A DNA stretch of 62,099 nt from Tateyamaria sp. Alg231-49 (GCF_900143535.1 NZ_FRFA01000021.1:1-62099); one strand, 5' to 3'; numbered from the stretch's first letter, positions 8,866-18,651 are shown. Notes: a model not told the origin generated them from the sequence alone. A program made the numbers and translations.

Positions 8866-9585
8866 TTAGGCCGTGGCGCGGCCGCCCGATTGGTCAAAGC
8901 AGAAGCCGGTGGAAAAGCTTGCCTCGTCACTGGCCAGCCAGCAGGCCATGGCAGCGATTTCCTCAACCGTGCCGAAGCGGCCCATGGGAATTTTGGATTG
9001 CATGAAGTCAATGTGTTCTTGTGTCATCTGATCGAAAATCGCCGTGTGCACGGCGGCAGGTGCGATGGCGTTGCAGGTAACGCCTGTGGTGGCCAGTTCC
9101 TTGCCCAGCGATTTGGTAAGGCCGATCACTCCGGCCTTGGATGCTGAATAAGCGGGTGCGTTTGGGTTGCCCTCTTTGCCTGCGATTGAGGCGATGTTGA
9201 CAATGCGCCCCCAGCCTTTGGCCTTCATCAAGGGCGCGGCAGCACGGCAGCAGTAAAACACCGCGTTCAGGTTCAGATTGTGCACCGCCAGCCAATCGTC
9301 CACTGCATAATCCCATGTGGTTGTGTTGGGCCCTGTGATCCCAGCCGAACACACAAGGATGTCTGGATTTGCGTCTTTCATTGCCTGCGCGACAGCATCC
9401 GCGTCGGTTACGTCGATTTGACGGGTGGCGTGGTCCGTGATCCCGGCCAGAGCGTCGCCGTCGATGTCCCAGACTTCGACAGAACCGCCTTCGGCCTTGA
9501 TGCGCGCAGCGATCCCTTCGCCAAGACCTGCGGCCCCTCCCGTGACGACAGCATGGCGGCCCTTAAAACGGTTTTCAAAGATCAT
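8866..9585 (-). CDS. SDR family oxidoreductase
   Basis: A 239-residue classical SDR. The cofactor loop is TGGAAGLGEG, with Asp in VWDIDGD favouring NAD. The usual NNAG is CSAG here, and the active site is AYSASKAG. It is only distantly similar to the neighbouring SDR, so this is not a recent tandem duplication. It sits 12 bases after the acetyltransferase gene and about 65 bases before the next SDR. Confidence 0.85.
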   Translation of the reverse strand: MIFENRFKGRHAVVTGGAAGLGEGIAARIKAEGGSVEVWDIDGDALAGITDHATRQIDVTDADAVAQAMKDANPDILVCSAGITGPNTTTWDYAVDDWLAVHNLNLNAVFYCCRAAAPLMKAKGWGRIVNIASIAGKEGNPNAPAYSASKAGVIGLTKSLGKELATTGVTCNAIAPAAVHTAIFDQMTQEHIDFMQSKIPMGRFGTVEEIAAMACWLASDEASFSTGFCFDQSGGRATA

Positions 9586-9597
9586 GAGTAGTCCTCT

Positions 9598-10083
9598 TCA
9601 AAGCGGTAGGCGGTGGACATGGCGCAACTGCCCGTCTCCGCCGGTGGTTGATTTTTCGTGTGCAAAATTCAGGCGATGCCAAAAGTTGCGCGCACGCGGA
9701 TTGCTGTCCAAAACAGCGATCCGCAGGCAAGTGGCCGCGTCGCTGCGCGCCTGATCGATGACGTGTTGTGCCATGCGTTTGCCAAGGCCTGTGTTGCGGG
9801 CCGATTTGGCAACCAGCAACAGACCGAGATACCATTCATTTGGGGCATAAAACCCTTTGAGGCATGTCGCCATCGCGTCGAGCGATTTGTCTGCCGCGCT
9901 ATGTCCCCAGCACCAGACATGATCGGGTGAGACGTTTGGTGGTGCGTCGGTCATGTTTTCCCGAACGTAGTTGCCGTCAGGATCTTTACCGGTTTCAAGA
10001 CGCACATAATCGTTCGCGCGTTGGCACAGATCCAACACTCGGGCACTGTCCTCTGGGTATGCCAATGCTGTGATCTCAGCCAT
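9598..10083 (-). CDS. GNAT family N-acetyltransferase
   Basis: About 161 residues from MAEITALAY at 10083, a start that overlaps the stop of the aldehyde dehydrogenase. The upstream open frame is out-of-frame ALDH coding sequence and is not used. The acetyl-CoA loop is seen as LLVAKSARNTGLGKRMAQHV. The strand after it reads LRIAVLDSNPRARNFWHRLNF, the typical GNAT C-terminal motif with Asn and Phe. It would acetylate a small molecule or peptide amine. Confidence 0.78.
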   Translation of the reverse strand: MAEITALAYPEDSARVLDLCQRANDYVRLETGKDPDGNYVRENMTDAPPNVSPDHVWCWGHSAADKSLDAMATCLKGFYAPNEWYLGLLLVAKSARNTGLGKRMAQHVIDQARSDAATCLRIAVLDSNPRARNFWHRLNFAHEKSTTGGDGQLRHVHRLPL

Positions 10084-11518
10084 GATGTGCTGCCACAGTT
10101 TTGAGGGTCGAAAAGCCGTAGAGTGCTTCGAACCCTTTTTCCCGGCCATGCCCCGATTTGCCGACTCCGCCAAAGGGAAGTTCGACCCCACCGCCTGCAC
10201 CGTAATTGTTGATGAACACTTGCCCGGCGCGCAGCTTCTTGGCCAACCTCATCTGGCGCGCGCCATTGGCCGTCCAGATGCTGGCCACAAGGCCGTAGTC
10301 AGTGCCGTTGGCGATGTTGATTGCCTGTTCCTCCGTGTCAAAGGGGATGAGTACCTGCACGGGGCCAAAGATTTCGTCGCGTGCCAGAGAGTGATCGGCG
10401 AGGACATCATCAAACAGGGTCGGCAGGACATAGGCGCCGGTGTCTGGTGCGATTTGCAGTTTCCCTTGGGCTGCGATGTTCAGGTCGGCCCCTTTGGCAA
10501 GAAAACCCTCAACGATCTGCTTTTGTCGGGTCGAAATCAGGGGGCCGACGCGCAAATCGTCCATCGCAGGGCCAACCGTCAGGGAGCGATAGGCCTCTGC
10601 CATACGCTCTCGAACATCTTTGTAAACGCTCCGCTGGACGAGGATGCGTGAGGATGCGGAACATGTTTGCCCCGCGTTTTGGATGCCGGCATTCACAAGA
10701 AATGGCAGGGCTGCGTCCAGATCGGCATCCTCGAATACGACCTGTGGGGACTTGCCTCCCAATTCGAGCGTGACCGGGACAACATTGGCCCCGGCGGCCT
10801 GCTGCACCAGCGCGCCAGTGCGCACTGATCCCGTAAAACTGATGTGCTGTACGCCCGGATGGGCGGCGAGGGCGGCCCCTGCCTCTGGCCCGCGTCCCGG
10901 CACCACGTTCAGGGCGCCGTCCGGCAAACCTGCTTCCCGCGCGATATGAGCAAAGGCCAGTGCGGTTAGGCAAGCCTCTTCCGCTGGTTTCAGCACGCAA
11001 GCATTGCCCATGGCCAGTGCGGCCCCCACGGAGCGTCCAATGATCTGCATAGGGTAGTTCCAGGGAACAATGTGGCCCGTAACGCCATGAGGTTCACGCA
11101 AAGTGTAGACCGTATAGCCATCAAGGTACGGGATCGTTTCACCCATGACCTTGTCCGCCGCACCACCGTAAAACTCCATGTAACGCGCAAGCGCTAGAGC
11201 GTCAGCACGGGCCTGACTCAGCGGTTTTCCGACATCATGTGCTTCTATCTCGGCCAGCTCATCGACACGCTCCAGAACAGCGCGGCCGATATCTGTCAGG
11301 ATACGGCCCCGTTCGGTCGCACTCATCCGCCCCCATTCACCGTCCAGCGCGGACTGGGCGGCACACACGGCGTCGTCAATGTCGCCCGATTGTCCCGCCG
11401 CGATGTCGGCCAGCGGAGATCCGTCCGAAGGGTTGACCAGCGTCAGAGTGTTTTGCGCGGCCCGCCACGTATCTCCGATCAGCATGAGGGAAGGGTCGAA
11501 CCAGATGGCGTTTGTCAT
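10076..11518 (-). CDS. NAD(P)-dependent aldehyde dehydrogenase
   Basis: A 480-residue class I/II-type aldehyde dehydrogenase, normal length. The catalytic Glu lies in LELGGKSPQ and the catalytic Cys in NAGQTCSASS. VPWNYPMQI and ISFTGSVRTG are the NAD-binding segments. It resembles betaine/gamma-aminobutyraldehyde-type enzymes that act on amino aldehydes, but the substrate is not fixed by motif. It overlaps GNAT genes on both sides by a few bases. Confidence 0.88.
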   Translation of the reverse strand: MTNAIWFDPSLMLIGDTWRAAQNTLTLVNPSDGSPLADIAAGQSGDIDDAVCAAQSALDGEWGRMSATERGRILTDIGRAVLERVDELAEIEAHDVGKPLSQARADALALARYMEFYGGAADKVMGETIPYLDGYTVYTLREPHGVTGHIVPWNYPMQIIGRSVGAALAMGNACVLKPAEEACLTALAFAHIAREAGLPDGALNVVPGRGPEAGAALAAHPGVQHISFTGSVRTGALVQQAAGANVVPVTLELGGKSPQVVFEDADLDAALPFLVNAGIQNAGQTCSASSRILVQRSVYKDVRERMAEAYRSLTVGPAMDDLRVGPLISTRQKQIVEGFLAKGADLNIAAQGKLQIAPDTGAYVLPTLFDDVLADHSLARDEIFGPVQVLIPFDTEEQAINIANGTDYGLVASIWTANGARQMRLAKKLRAGQVFINNYGAGGGVELPFGGVGKSGHGREKGFEALYGFSTLKTVAAHHG

Positions 11519-11985
11519 GTGTTGTCTCGGATCGTGAAGGTGTAACTGTGTGACTGATAAGGGGTCAGAGCGGGGCCACGCGCAAGCCCCTCAATTCCTG
11601 GCAAGCTGGGCAGAAGGCGATCCCAAAAGCGCGCCGTGCCGGGTAAAGCAGAGGCCACCCCAAGGGACCACGGCCCAGGAAACCTCTCTAAACATACGGT
11701 TGCCGCTTTGGTTCCGACGCCAGCATCGCGCCGATTGGGCAAGACACAGAGTTCGGCCAGTTCATGGCCTTCTTCGCCCCTATCGATCAGGGAAAAACCT
11801 GCGCGCTCGGTTTCGACAGAAATCAAGAGAACGTAACAATCCGGGTCTTCAAACCAGTGATCAATTTCTTGCATTGGGGGACCGGGCACATCTGGAACCA
11901 GTTCGGCAAAGTAGTCTAGGGCGACTCCGTGCAACCACGCCGCTTCGCATCGCGGGAGAGGGGTCACTGATACGTCTGGCCTCAT
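11515..11985 (-). CDS. GNAT family N-acetyltransferase
   Basis: A 156-residue protein with the GNAT core: ELAELCVLPNRRDAGVGTKA is strand 4 plus the acetyl-CoA pyrophosphate loop, though the loop is less glycine-rich than usual. The C-terminal part ends with a Tyr-rich tail. It overlaps the ABC ATPase stop by four bases (ATGA) and the ALDH start by four bases, so the three are translationally coupled. The second GNAT of this operon is not closely similar. Confidence 0.75.
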   Translation of the reverse strand: MRPDVSVTPLPRCEAAWLHGVALDYFAELVPDVPGPPMQEIDHWFEDPDCYVLLISVETERAGFSLIDRGEEGHELAELCVLPNRRDAGVGTKAATVCLERFPGPWSLGVASALPGTARFWDRLLPSLPGIEGLARGPALTPYQSHSYTFTIRDNT

Positions 11986-13553
11986 GATCCGGTTCTTGGC
12001 AGTTTTGGCGCCGCCTCGATCAGAGTTTGGGTATAGGGGTGTTTGGGCGCATCAAAGACATCGTTTGTGTCGCCCTGTTCCACGATCATTCCGTGCTGCA
12101 TGACCATCACCTGATCCGTGATCCCGCGCACGACACTCAGATCGTGTGAAATAAACAAGTAGGTCAGATCGTACTGCCCGCACAGATCGGCGATCAGATC
12201 GAGGATCTGGGCGCGCACTGACACATCGAGCGCGCTCACGGCCTCGTCAAACACGATCAGTTCGGGGCGGATGATCAGCGCGCGCGCGATTGCGAGGCGT
12301 TGGCGTTGTCCTCCGGAAAACTGATGTGGATACTTGTGGGCATCATCGGGTGACAAGCCAACGGCGCTCAGGGCCTCTGCAATCCGCGCGGCACGATCTG
12401 CCGGGGGTGTTTCCAGCAAATGGAATGGCTCGGTGATCAGGCGGGACACGCGGTGGCGGGGATTGAAACTGCCATAGGGGTCCTGAAACACCACTTGCAT
12501 CTTGCGCCGCACGGAAAGGTTGGGCGCGCCACTTGCAAATACTGGTTGGCCGTCCAAGAGTATTTCGCCGGCCTGTACCGGCTCCAGTCCCAGTATGGCG
12601 CGGGTGAGGGTGGACTTGCCACACCCCGACTCTCCAACCAGCCCGACCCGTCCCCCGCGTGGGATGTCAAAGCTGACGTTGTCCACCGCGCGGTGGGTTC
12701 CCGGAGGTGCAAACAGTCGTGTGCGGGGCAGAGTGTAGTCGCGCACCACGCCGCGCACCTGAAGCAGAGGTTGATGTGCCGTCTGATCTGGCAGAGTGGC
12801 TTGATGCGCTGAGGCGGCAAAGAGCGCCTTGGTATAGGGATGTTTTGGCGCCTTCAGTAATGCAGGGGTGTCCCCGGCCTCGACCACGGCACCATTTTGC
12901 ATCACGACGATGCGGTGGGCCATGTTTGCCACCACGGCCAGATCGTGGGTGATCATCAGCAGGCCCATCCCGTCCTCCTGGGCCAATTGCACCAACAGGT
13001 CTAGGATTTGCGCTTGGGTTGTAACATCCAGAGCTGTCGTTGGCTCGTCCGCGATCAGCAGCTTTGGTCCGCAGGCGATTGCAATGGCAATGACAACGCG
13101 CTGACGTTGCCCGCCCGAAAGTTCATGGGGATAGCGGCGGGGTGATATGCCCGCCAGTCCAACCCGCTCTAGTACCTCTACCGTGCGAGTCTCGGCGTCC
13201 AGATCGGGGCGATGCAACTGAACTGTTTCGCCCACTTGGGCGCCGATGGTTTGCACGGGGTTCAGGGCCGTCATCGGCTCTTGAAACACCATGCCGATGT
13301 TGTTGCCTCGCAGCGCGCACATACGCGCCTCGGTTGATCGCGTGACATCCTCACTGTCAAAGTCGACCGCGCCGGTCGTCTCGCTGCCATCGGGGAGCAG
13401 TTGCATGATCGCCAGAGCCGTCATCGATTTGCCCGATCCGCTTTCGCCAGTAACGGCCACGACTTCTCCCGGCGCTACTGTCAATGAAACATCCTGTAGG
13501 ATCGGTGTGCCTTGGATCGACAGCGACAGGTTTTTGACCTCAAGCAGGCTCAT
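11982..13553 (-). CDS. Peptide-type ABC transporter, fused ATP-binding protein (DppD-DppF)
   Basis: 523 residues holding two complete nucleotide-binding domains. Domain 1 has Walker A GESGSGKS near residues 36-43, signature LSGGQRQR and [12 protein letters not shown]. Domain 2 has GESGCGKS near residue 312, FSGGQRQR and [11 protein letters not shown], where Glu-Ala replaces the usual Glu-Pro. Each is followed by the oligopeptide-family HPYTxxL tail. It energises the two permeases upstream in the same operon. Confidence 0.9.
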   Translation of the reverse strand: MSLLEVKNLSLSIQGTPILQDVSLTVAPGEVVAVTGESGSGKSMTALAIMQLLPDGSETTGAVDFDSEDVTRSTEARMCALRGNNIGMVFQEPMTALNPVQTIGAQVGETVQLHRPDLDAETRTVEVLERVGLAGISPRRYPHELSGGQRQRVVIAIAIACGPKLLIADEPTTALDVTTQAQILDLLVQLAQEDGMGLLMITHDLAVVANMAHRIVVMQNGAVVEAGDTPALLKAPKHPYTKALFAASAHQATLPDQTAHQPLLQVRGVVRDYTLPRTRLFAPPGTHRAVDNVSFDIPRGGRVGLVGESGCGKSTLTRAILGLEPVQAGEILLDGQPVFASGAPNLSVRRKMQVVFQDPYGSFNPRHRVSRLITEPFHLLETPPADRAARIAEALSAVGLSPDDAHKYPHQFSGGQRQRLAIARALIIRPELIVFDEAVSALDVSVRAQILDLIADLCGQYDLTYLFISHDLSVVRGITDQVMVMQHGMIVEQGDTNDVFDAPKHPYTQTLIEAAPKLPRTGS

Positions 13554-14365
13554 GCTCGGGCCACCCGCAAGCGTGGATCCAAAGCGTCACGCAGGCCATC
13601 GCCCAACAGGTTCAGACCCAAAACAGTGATTATGATGGCAAAGCCGGGCACCAAAGCCATGTGCGGAGCGATACTGACCAAAGTTTGTGCATCTGCCAGC
13701 ATCCTCCCCCAGCTTGGGGTAGGAGGTTGCGCGCCAAGACCAACATAGGACAGTGCCGCCTCGGCCAGAATGCCGAGAGAGAATTGGATTGTTGCCTGAA
13801 CAATCAGCAGGTTGGCGATGTTGGGCAAAATATGTTCAACGCTGATCCGCGCCGGTCCTTTTCCGGCCACACGCGCGGCCATGATGAACTCGCGCGCCCA
13901 AAGGGGCAGGGCCCCACCGCGCGTCACACGGGCAAAGACAGGAATATTGAAGATACCGATGGCGATGATGGCGTTGATTGCCCCTGCGCCAAAGATGGCG
14001 GTGATCAGGATTGCAATGACAAGGCTGGGAAAGGCAAAAATCAGATCATTGCCCCGCATGATCACCTCGTCCACCCAACCACCCTGCCGGGCTGCTGCCC
14101 AAAGGCCCAAAGGCACACCAAGCCCGATCCCGATGCCAACAGCGACGAAAGCAACGGCGATTGAGGTGCGTGCACCGACCATGATCATCGAAAACATGTC
14201 CCGCCCAAAATGGTCTGTGCCGAACCAGTGCACCGCATTTGGGGTCTGCAACTTGGCCGGAATATTCATCGCGGTGTGATCAAACGGCGTCCAGACAAAG
14301 GACACCAGCGCGGCCAGCACCATCAGTGCCGATAACGCCCCGCCAAGGATCAAAGTCCGGCTCAT
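13550..14365 (-). CDS. Peptide-type ABC transporter permease (DppC-like)
   Basis: A 271-residue inner-membrane permease with an N-terminal membrane segment, the FGTDHFGRDMFSMIMVGART block typical of DppC/OppC, and five more hydrophobic segments. The EAA-type loop reads EFIMAARVAGKGPARISVEH. It overlaps the neighbouring ATPase and permease genes by four bases each. It forms the channel with the DppB-like partner. Confidence 0.9.
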   Translation of the reverse strand: MSRTLILGGALSALMVLAALVSFVWTPFDHTAMNIPAKLQTPNAVHWFGTDHFGRDMFSMIMVGARTSIAVAFVAVGIGIGLGVPLGLWAAARQGGWVDEVIMRGNDLIFAFPSLVIAILITAIFGAGAINAIIAIGIFNIPVFARVTRGGALPLWAREFIMAARVAGKGPARISVEHILPNIANLLIVQATIQFSLGILAEAALSYVGLGAQPPTPSWGRMLADAQTLVSIAPHMALVPGFAIIITVLGLNLLGDGLRDALDPRLRVARA

Positions 14366-15312
14366 GTGCGCGCCCTCAGCCGTGGGTCAACGGCCGCATA
14401 GGCCAGATCAACGGCGAAATTGACAACGATCACCGCAAACACCAGCAGCATTGTCACGCTTTCAACCACAATCAGATCACGCGCCGAGATGCTTTGGAAA
14501 ATCAGTCGCCCCAAGCCGGGAAGGTAAAACACCTGTTCAATGATGATCCCACCGGCAAGCAGGAAGGAAAATTGCAAACCAAGGATCGTCAGCACTGGGA
14601 TCATCGCATTGCGAAGCCCATGTCGGCGCAGGGCCTGACCACGGCTCAATCCCTTTGCCCGCGCTGTGCGCATGAAGTCCTCTCCCAGCACATCCAAAAG
14701 GGCCGAGCGCATCACCCGTGCCAATATCGCGGCTTGCGGCAAGGCCAGCGCAATCGCAGGCAAGGTCAGAGATTTGAGTGCTGCGAAGATGCCCTCATCC
14801 CAACCTGCAAAGCCCCCTGCGCTGAACCAACGCAGATTGATCGCAAACACCAACACCAGCATCATTGCAAACCAGAAATTCGGGATCGCAACCCCTATTT
14901 GGGTCGCGCCCATCACTCCGATGTCACCTGCCTTTCCACGACGAGAGGCGGCATAGATGCCAGCTGGAAAGGCGATTAGCGTGGACAGGATCAGCGCATA
15001 AAGTGCGAGCGGCAGCGACACCCAAAGCCGGTCACCGATCATCTCGGCAACTGGTGTACGGTATTGATACGAGGTGCCAAAGTCGCCCTGCACCATCCCG
15101 CCGACCCAAGCGAGGTAACGCTGTACTTTTGTCTGATCGAGGCCCAATTCAGTGCGCAAGGCCGCGAGCGTGTCTTCTTGCGCGTTGATCCCGAGCATGA
15201 ACGACGCCGGATCACCTGGTGCCACCTCAATCACAGTGAAAATCACCAACGACGCAATCGCGAGGCTGATCAGCAAAGAGAGCAGACGTTTCAGGGCATA
15301 GCGCAGCATCAT
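14362..15312 (-). CDS. Peptide-type ABC transporter permease (DppB-like)
   Basis: About 316 residues from MMLRYALKRLL; the frame opens 11 codons earlier but family members start here. The DppB pattern is seen: first membrane helix, APGDPASFMLG, the LGLDQTKVQRYLAW loop and the permease loop EDFMRTARAKGLSRGQALRR. It is first in the 11-gene overlapping run. The binding protein for the system is encoded about 2 kb upstream, on the far side of the deacetylase gene. Confidence 0.9.
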   Translation of the reverse strand: MMLRYALKRLLSLLISLAIASLVIFTVIEVAPGDPASFMLGINAQEDTLAALRTELGLDQTKVQRYLAWVGGMVQGDFGTSYQYRTPVAEMIGDRLWVSLPLALYALILSTLIAFPAGIYAASRRGKAGDIGVMGATQIGVAIPNFWFAMMLVLVFAINLRWFSAGGFAGWDEGIFAALKSLTLPAIALALPQAAILARVMRSALLDVLGEDFMRTARAKGLSRGQALRRHGLRNAMIPVLTILGLQFSFLLAGGIIIEQVFYLPGLGRLIFQSISARDLIVVESVTMLLVFAVIVVNFAVDLAYAAVDPRLRART

Positions 15313-15569
15313 GGCGACGTTAGGCGCGGCCTTCAGTGTGCGCAAGCATGTCAGTGAGCGCGCTGGTGTCTAGAGTCTGAGCGGCCACATCCAATCCGTA
15401 GATCGTGTCGAGGTTACAGTCCTGTCTCCAACCGCAGGTCTGGATTAGCTATTCCCAGATGCGCACGAACAACAGGATCCAACCTTCTGGCGACGGAGCA
15501 TGCCGTACGGTTTGAGGCAAAGGTTGCTTAACCTATCGTCCCGGACCGGAAACCATCTATGTAAGGGCC
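15313..15569. other. Divergent region with a possible gene tail
   Basis: This lies between the permease start (minus) and the deacetylase start (plus), so both promoters should be here. The minus strand also carries about 40 sense codons ending ALTDMLAHTEGRA and a TAA near 15322, preceded by an in-frame TAG near 15450. It may be the remnant of a lost operon gene, but it is too short to identify. Confidence 0.4.
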
Positions 15570-16661
15570 ATGGACAGGCCCCTTTTCATTGGTTCCGAGA
15601 TTTATCGCGGCTCAAGCTATGGTGGTTGGCATCCGCTTCGGGTCCCGCGCGTTTCTACCGTGATGGACCTCAGCCGTGCCATGGGCTGGCTGCCTCCGGA
15701 AGTTTTCATGCCCAGCCCCAGGGTGAAACCCGCAGCCCTTACGATATGGCACACCCCTGAATACGTCGCCGCCTTACATGCCGCCGAGGAGGCGCAAACT
15801 GTGAGCGATGCCGTGCGGACGCGCCACGCCCTCGGGACGCCCAACAACCCCGTTTTCCCCGAAATGTACCGCCGCCCGGCAACGGCTGCGGGTGGGTCAT
15901 TGCTGGCCGGTGAGTTGCTCGCCATGGGCGGGGTTGTTTATCATCCGGCGGGTGGAACACATCACGGCATGCCGGATAGGGCGGGGGGGTTTTGCTATCT
16001 CAACGACCCGGTACTCGCCATCCTGTCTTTGCGCAGGAATGGGGCCAAGCGTATTGTTTATATCGACATCGACGCACACCACCCCGATGGGGTCGAGCAC
16101 GCCTTCGGCACAGACCCGGATGTGTTGATGATTTCAGTGCACGAAGACGGGCTCTGGCCACGCACAGGGGCCTTGGGCGCAACAGATAACCTGATCAACC
16201 TGCCGGTTCCACGCGGCCTCAATGATGACGAGATGGCGTTGATCCGGGACGATGTGATCCTGCCACGCACCACCGCTTTCCGCCCGGATGCTATCGTGTT
16301 GCAGTGCGGCGCTGACGGGGTCGAAGAAGACCCTCAGGCCCATTTGTCGCTGTCCAACCAAGCCCATTGGGCCATCGTGGACAGTCTGATGGGCCTTGCG
16401 CCGCGGCTGTTGGTTATGGGGGGAGGCGGGTACAACCCTTGGTCTGTGGGGCGTTTGTGGACAGGCGTTTGGGCCACGCTTAATGGCTTTGAGGTGCCCA
16501 CCCGTGTCACTCCAAAGGCTGAAGAAACGCTGCGCGCGCTCCGTTTTGACGGGAACCGGAGAGGGAAAAACCCGCCGGAACACTGGTTCACAACCTTAGC
16601 TGATGAACCACGCCATGGCCCGATCCGAGACGGCCTGCGATCAATGGTCACTACCCTTTGA
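15570..16661 (+). CDS. Histone-deacetylase-family amidohydrolase (acetylpolyamine amidohydrolase-like)
   Basis: A 363-residue arginase/deacetylase-fold zinc hydrolase. Catalytic His-His is seen in PAGGTHHGMPDRAGGF, metal Asp and His in YIDIDAHHPDGVEHAF, the second metal Asp in LQCGADGVEEDP, and the active-site loop MGGGGYNPW. Bacterial relatives remove acetyl groups from acetylpolyamines, acetoin-type or other N-acyl amines. The start is the ATG after TAAGGG. It is the only plus-strand gene inside the ABC importer region, facing the cupin gene tail to tail. Two GNATs and an aldehyde dehydrogenase nearby fit a route for acetylated amines, which is an inference. Confidence 0.85.
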   Translation: MDRPLFIGSEIYRGSSYGGWHPLRVPRVSTVMDLSRAMGWLPPEVFMPSPRVKPAALTIWHTPEYVAALHAAEEAQTVSDAVRTRHALGTPNNPVFPEMYRRPATAAGGSLLAGELLAMGGVVYHPAGGTHHGMPDRAGGFCYLNDPVLAILSLRRNGAKRIVYIDIDAHHPDGVEHAFGTDPDVLMISVHEDGLWPRTGALGATDNLINLPVPRGLNDDEMALIRDDVILPRTTAFRPDAIVLQCGADGVEEDPQAHLSLSNQAHWAIVDSLMGLAPRLLVMGGGGYNPWSVGRLWTGVWATLNGFEVPTRVTPKAEETLRALRFDGNRRGKNPPEHWFTTLADEPRHGPIRDGLRSMVTTL

Positions 16662-16707
16662 TCCCGCCCTATTACCTCGCGAAATGAACTGTGAGGGGGC
16701 GGCGCCT

Positions 16708-17112
16708 CTACGTCGGTTCCATCCCGTAATCCGCATCACTCACATGCTCCAGCCAAGTGGCGGCTGATCCATCCTGCATTTCCTGCATCGCGATATGGGT
16801 CATTGTCGTGTCTGGCCCGGCGCCGTGCCAATGTTCCGCATCCGCCGGAATCCAAACAGTGTCTCCGGCCCGGATGACGCGCGGTGGTTCACCGCGCAGA
16901 CACACCAGCCCGGCACCCTGTGTGACATGCAATGTTTGACCAAAGGGATGCGTGTGCCATGCGGTGCGTGCGCCGGGTTCAAAATGCACGCAGAGAGCAT
17001 GCAAGCGGGCAGGAGCCTCGGTTGAGATGATCGGATCCTGCCAGACCGTACCCGTAAAGTAGTCGGAATTGGCACGCATCGACGGGCGCGTTCCGGCAGC
17101 AAAAATCTGCAT
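16708..17112 (-). CDS. Cupin-domain protein (mandelonitrile-lyase/carboxymuconolactone type)
   Basis: About 134 residues from MQIFAAGTRPS at 17112. The codons upstream of it include the hairpin and are not likely coding. The cupin motif is seen as ARTAWHTHPFGQTLHVTQG and, later, GDTVWIPADAEHWHGAG. The metal ligands His, His, Gln and His are in place. It follows the ABC binding-protein gene after a hairpin, so it is expressed with it at a lower level or separately. Confidence 0.78.
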   Translation of the reverse strand: MQIFAAGTRPSMRANSDYFTGTVWQDPIISTEAPARLHALCVHFEPGARTAWHTHPFGQTLHVTQGAGLVCLRGEPPRVIRAGDTVWIPADAEHWHGAGPDTTMTHIAMQEMQDGSAATWLEHVSDADYGMEPT

Positions 17113-17143
17113 CAAGTTCTCCTGCAATTGCGAAGAAACGTAA

Positions 17144-17163
17144 GGCGCACCGGACGGTGCGCC
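17144..17163 (-). terminator. Hairpin after the binding-protein gene
   Basis: A perfect 8-bp GC-rich stem, GGCGCACC...GGTGCGCC with a 4-base loop, sits 10 bases after the binding-protein stop and 31 bases before the cupin start. There is no long T-run. It may stabilise the upstream message or attenuate readthrough. Confidence 0.65.
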
Positions 17164-17172
17164 CCACACTCC

Positions 17173-18651
17173 TCACTCAGCCCAGCTTACGCCTGTGAGG
17201 TCCGTGGCTTGGGTCGGGGCATTGGTCCACAAACCCTGAACATCTGCTTTTGCGACGGACAATTGCGCCAACTGAAACAGGTAACCATTTACCGCATCGC
17301 CCGCGATGATCTGCTGGGCTTCGGCCATCAGACTGTTGCGCGCCTCCGGGTCCGTGGTCGCGTTCAGGGTGCTCATCAGCTCTTGGAACGCAGGATTGTC
17401 ATATTGAAAGTAGTAGTCAGGATTGGCGTAGATACCGATGTCCATCGGTTCGGTATGGCTGACGATGGTCAGGCCAAAGTTCTTGCCTCGGAACACAGTC
17501 TCGAGCCACTGGGCCCATTCTACATTGATGATTTCTGCTGTGATGCCAACCTCGGCCAGTTGAGCGGCGATAATCTCGCCCCCACGCCGGGCATAAGATG
17601 GGGGTGGCAAATGCAGCGTGGTTTCAAATCCATCTGGCATACCCGCCTCGGCCAAAAGTGCACGTGCCTTGTCCGGATCAAAAGCGGACTCACCGGTGAG
17701 ATCCACATAGGCGGGATTGTGAGGCGCGAAATGCGTTCCAATCGGTGTGCCGTAACCAAACATGGCACCGTCAATGATCGCCTGACGGTCAATGGCGTGC
17801 GCCAATGCCTGACGCACACGCACATCATCAAAAGGGGCCTGTTTGTTGTTGGTCGACAGGATCGTTTCCCCCTCGGTCGAACCAATTAGAACCTGAAAGC
17901 GGGGATCAGCGTCAAATTGAGGCAGGTTTTCAGGTGCAGGGAAGCCAGTGAAAACGTCCACGTCTTCGGCCATCATGGCCGCAAAGGCCGCCGTGGGGTC
18001 AGAGATAAATTTGAACGTCGCTTCGGTCAGCGCGGGCTGTTCGCCCCAATAATCGCCGTACTGGCTGATCTCGATGCTGTCACCTTGTGTCCAGCTGTCA
18101 AACTTGAACGGGCCGGTGCCGATGGGTTGTTGTTTGATGTTTTCAATCGACTCCGGGGCGACAATGACGGCATCCCCCCAAGCGAGGTTGAACAGCATGT
18201 TGCCGTTAGGCTCGGATAGAGTGACGCGCACAGTCGAGGGGTCAACAACCTCAACACCGCTGATTGCGGCATAAAGCGCCTTTTGGGCATTCGCGCTCTC
18301 TTCGTCGAGGATACGATCAAGGGTGAACTTCACATCCTCTGCGTCCATTGTGGTGCCATCGTGAAACGTCACGCCCTCGCGCAGCGAAAAGGTGTAGGTC
18401 AACCCATTGTCCGAGATTTCCCAGCTTTCGGCCAGTCCCGGCACAACCGATCCGTCGCCCATGAACCGGGTCAGTCCCTCAAACACGTTGGAGTAAAGGA
18501 CCGAATCGATCGCCCCAGCGGCTGCAGATGTTGGATCAAGATGCGGGGGCTCGAGCTGCATGGCGACGGTGATGTCGGTTTTGGCGTTGGCCATGCCAGC
18601 CAATAGCACAGCACTTGCCGCAGCGATGAACAGGGGGCGAATATGAGTCAT
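17173..18651 (-). CDS. Peptide-type ABC transporter, periplasmic binding protein
   Basis: A 492-residue SBP family 5 protein (DppA/OppA type). Signal peptide 1-23 ends MANA. Hallmarks: MQLEPPHLDPTSAAAGAID near the start, GLAESWEISDNGLTYTFSLR, the VRQALAHAIDRQAII block, and C-terminal YLFQLAQL. The ligand cannot be read from sequence; family 5 proteins bind peptides, but also opines, nickel and acylated amines. The permeases and ATPase are encoded downstream on the same strand beyond the deacetylase gene. Confidence 0.9.
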   Translation of the reverse strand: MTHIRPLFIAAASAVLLAGMANAKTDITVAMQLEPPHLDPTSAAAGAIDSVLYSNVFEGLTRFMGDGSVVPGLAESWEISDNGLTYTFSLREGVTFHDGTTMDAEDVKFTLDRILDEESANAQKALYAAISGVEVVDPSTVRVTLSEPNGNMLFNLAWGDAVIVAPESIENIKQQPIGTGPFKFDSWTQGDSIEISQYGDYWGEQPALTEATFKFISDPTAAFAAMMAEDVDVFTGFPAPENLPQFDADPRFQVLIGSTEGETILSTNNKQAPFDDVRVRQALAHAIDRQAIIDGAMFGYGTPIGTHFAPHNPAYVDLTGESAFDPDKARALLAEAGMPDGFETTLHLPPPSYARRGGEIIAAQLAEVGITAEIINVEWAQWLETVFRGKNFGLTIVSHTEPMDIGIYANPDYYFQYDNPAFQELMSTLNATTDPEARNSLMAEAQQIIAGDAVNGYLFQLAQLSVAKADVQGLWTNAPTQATDLTGVSWAE

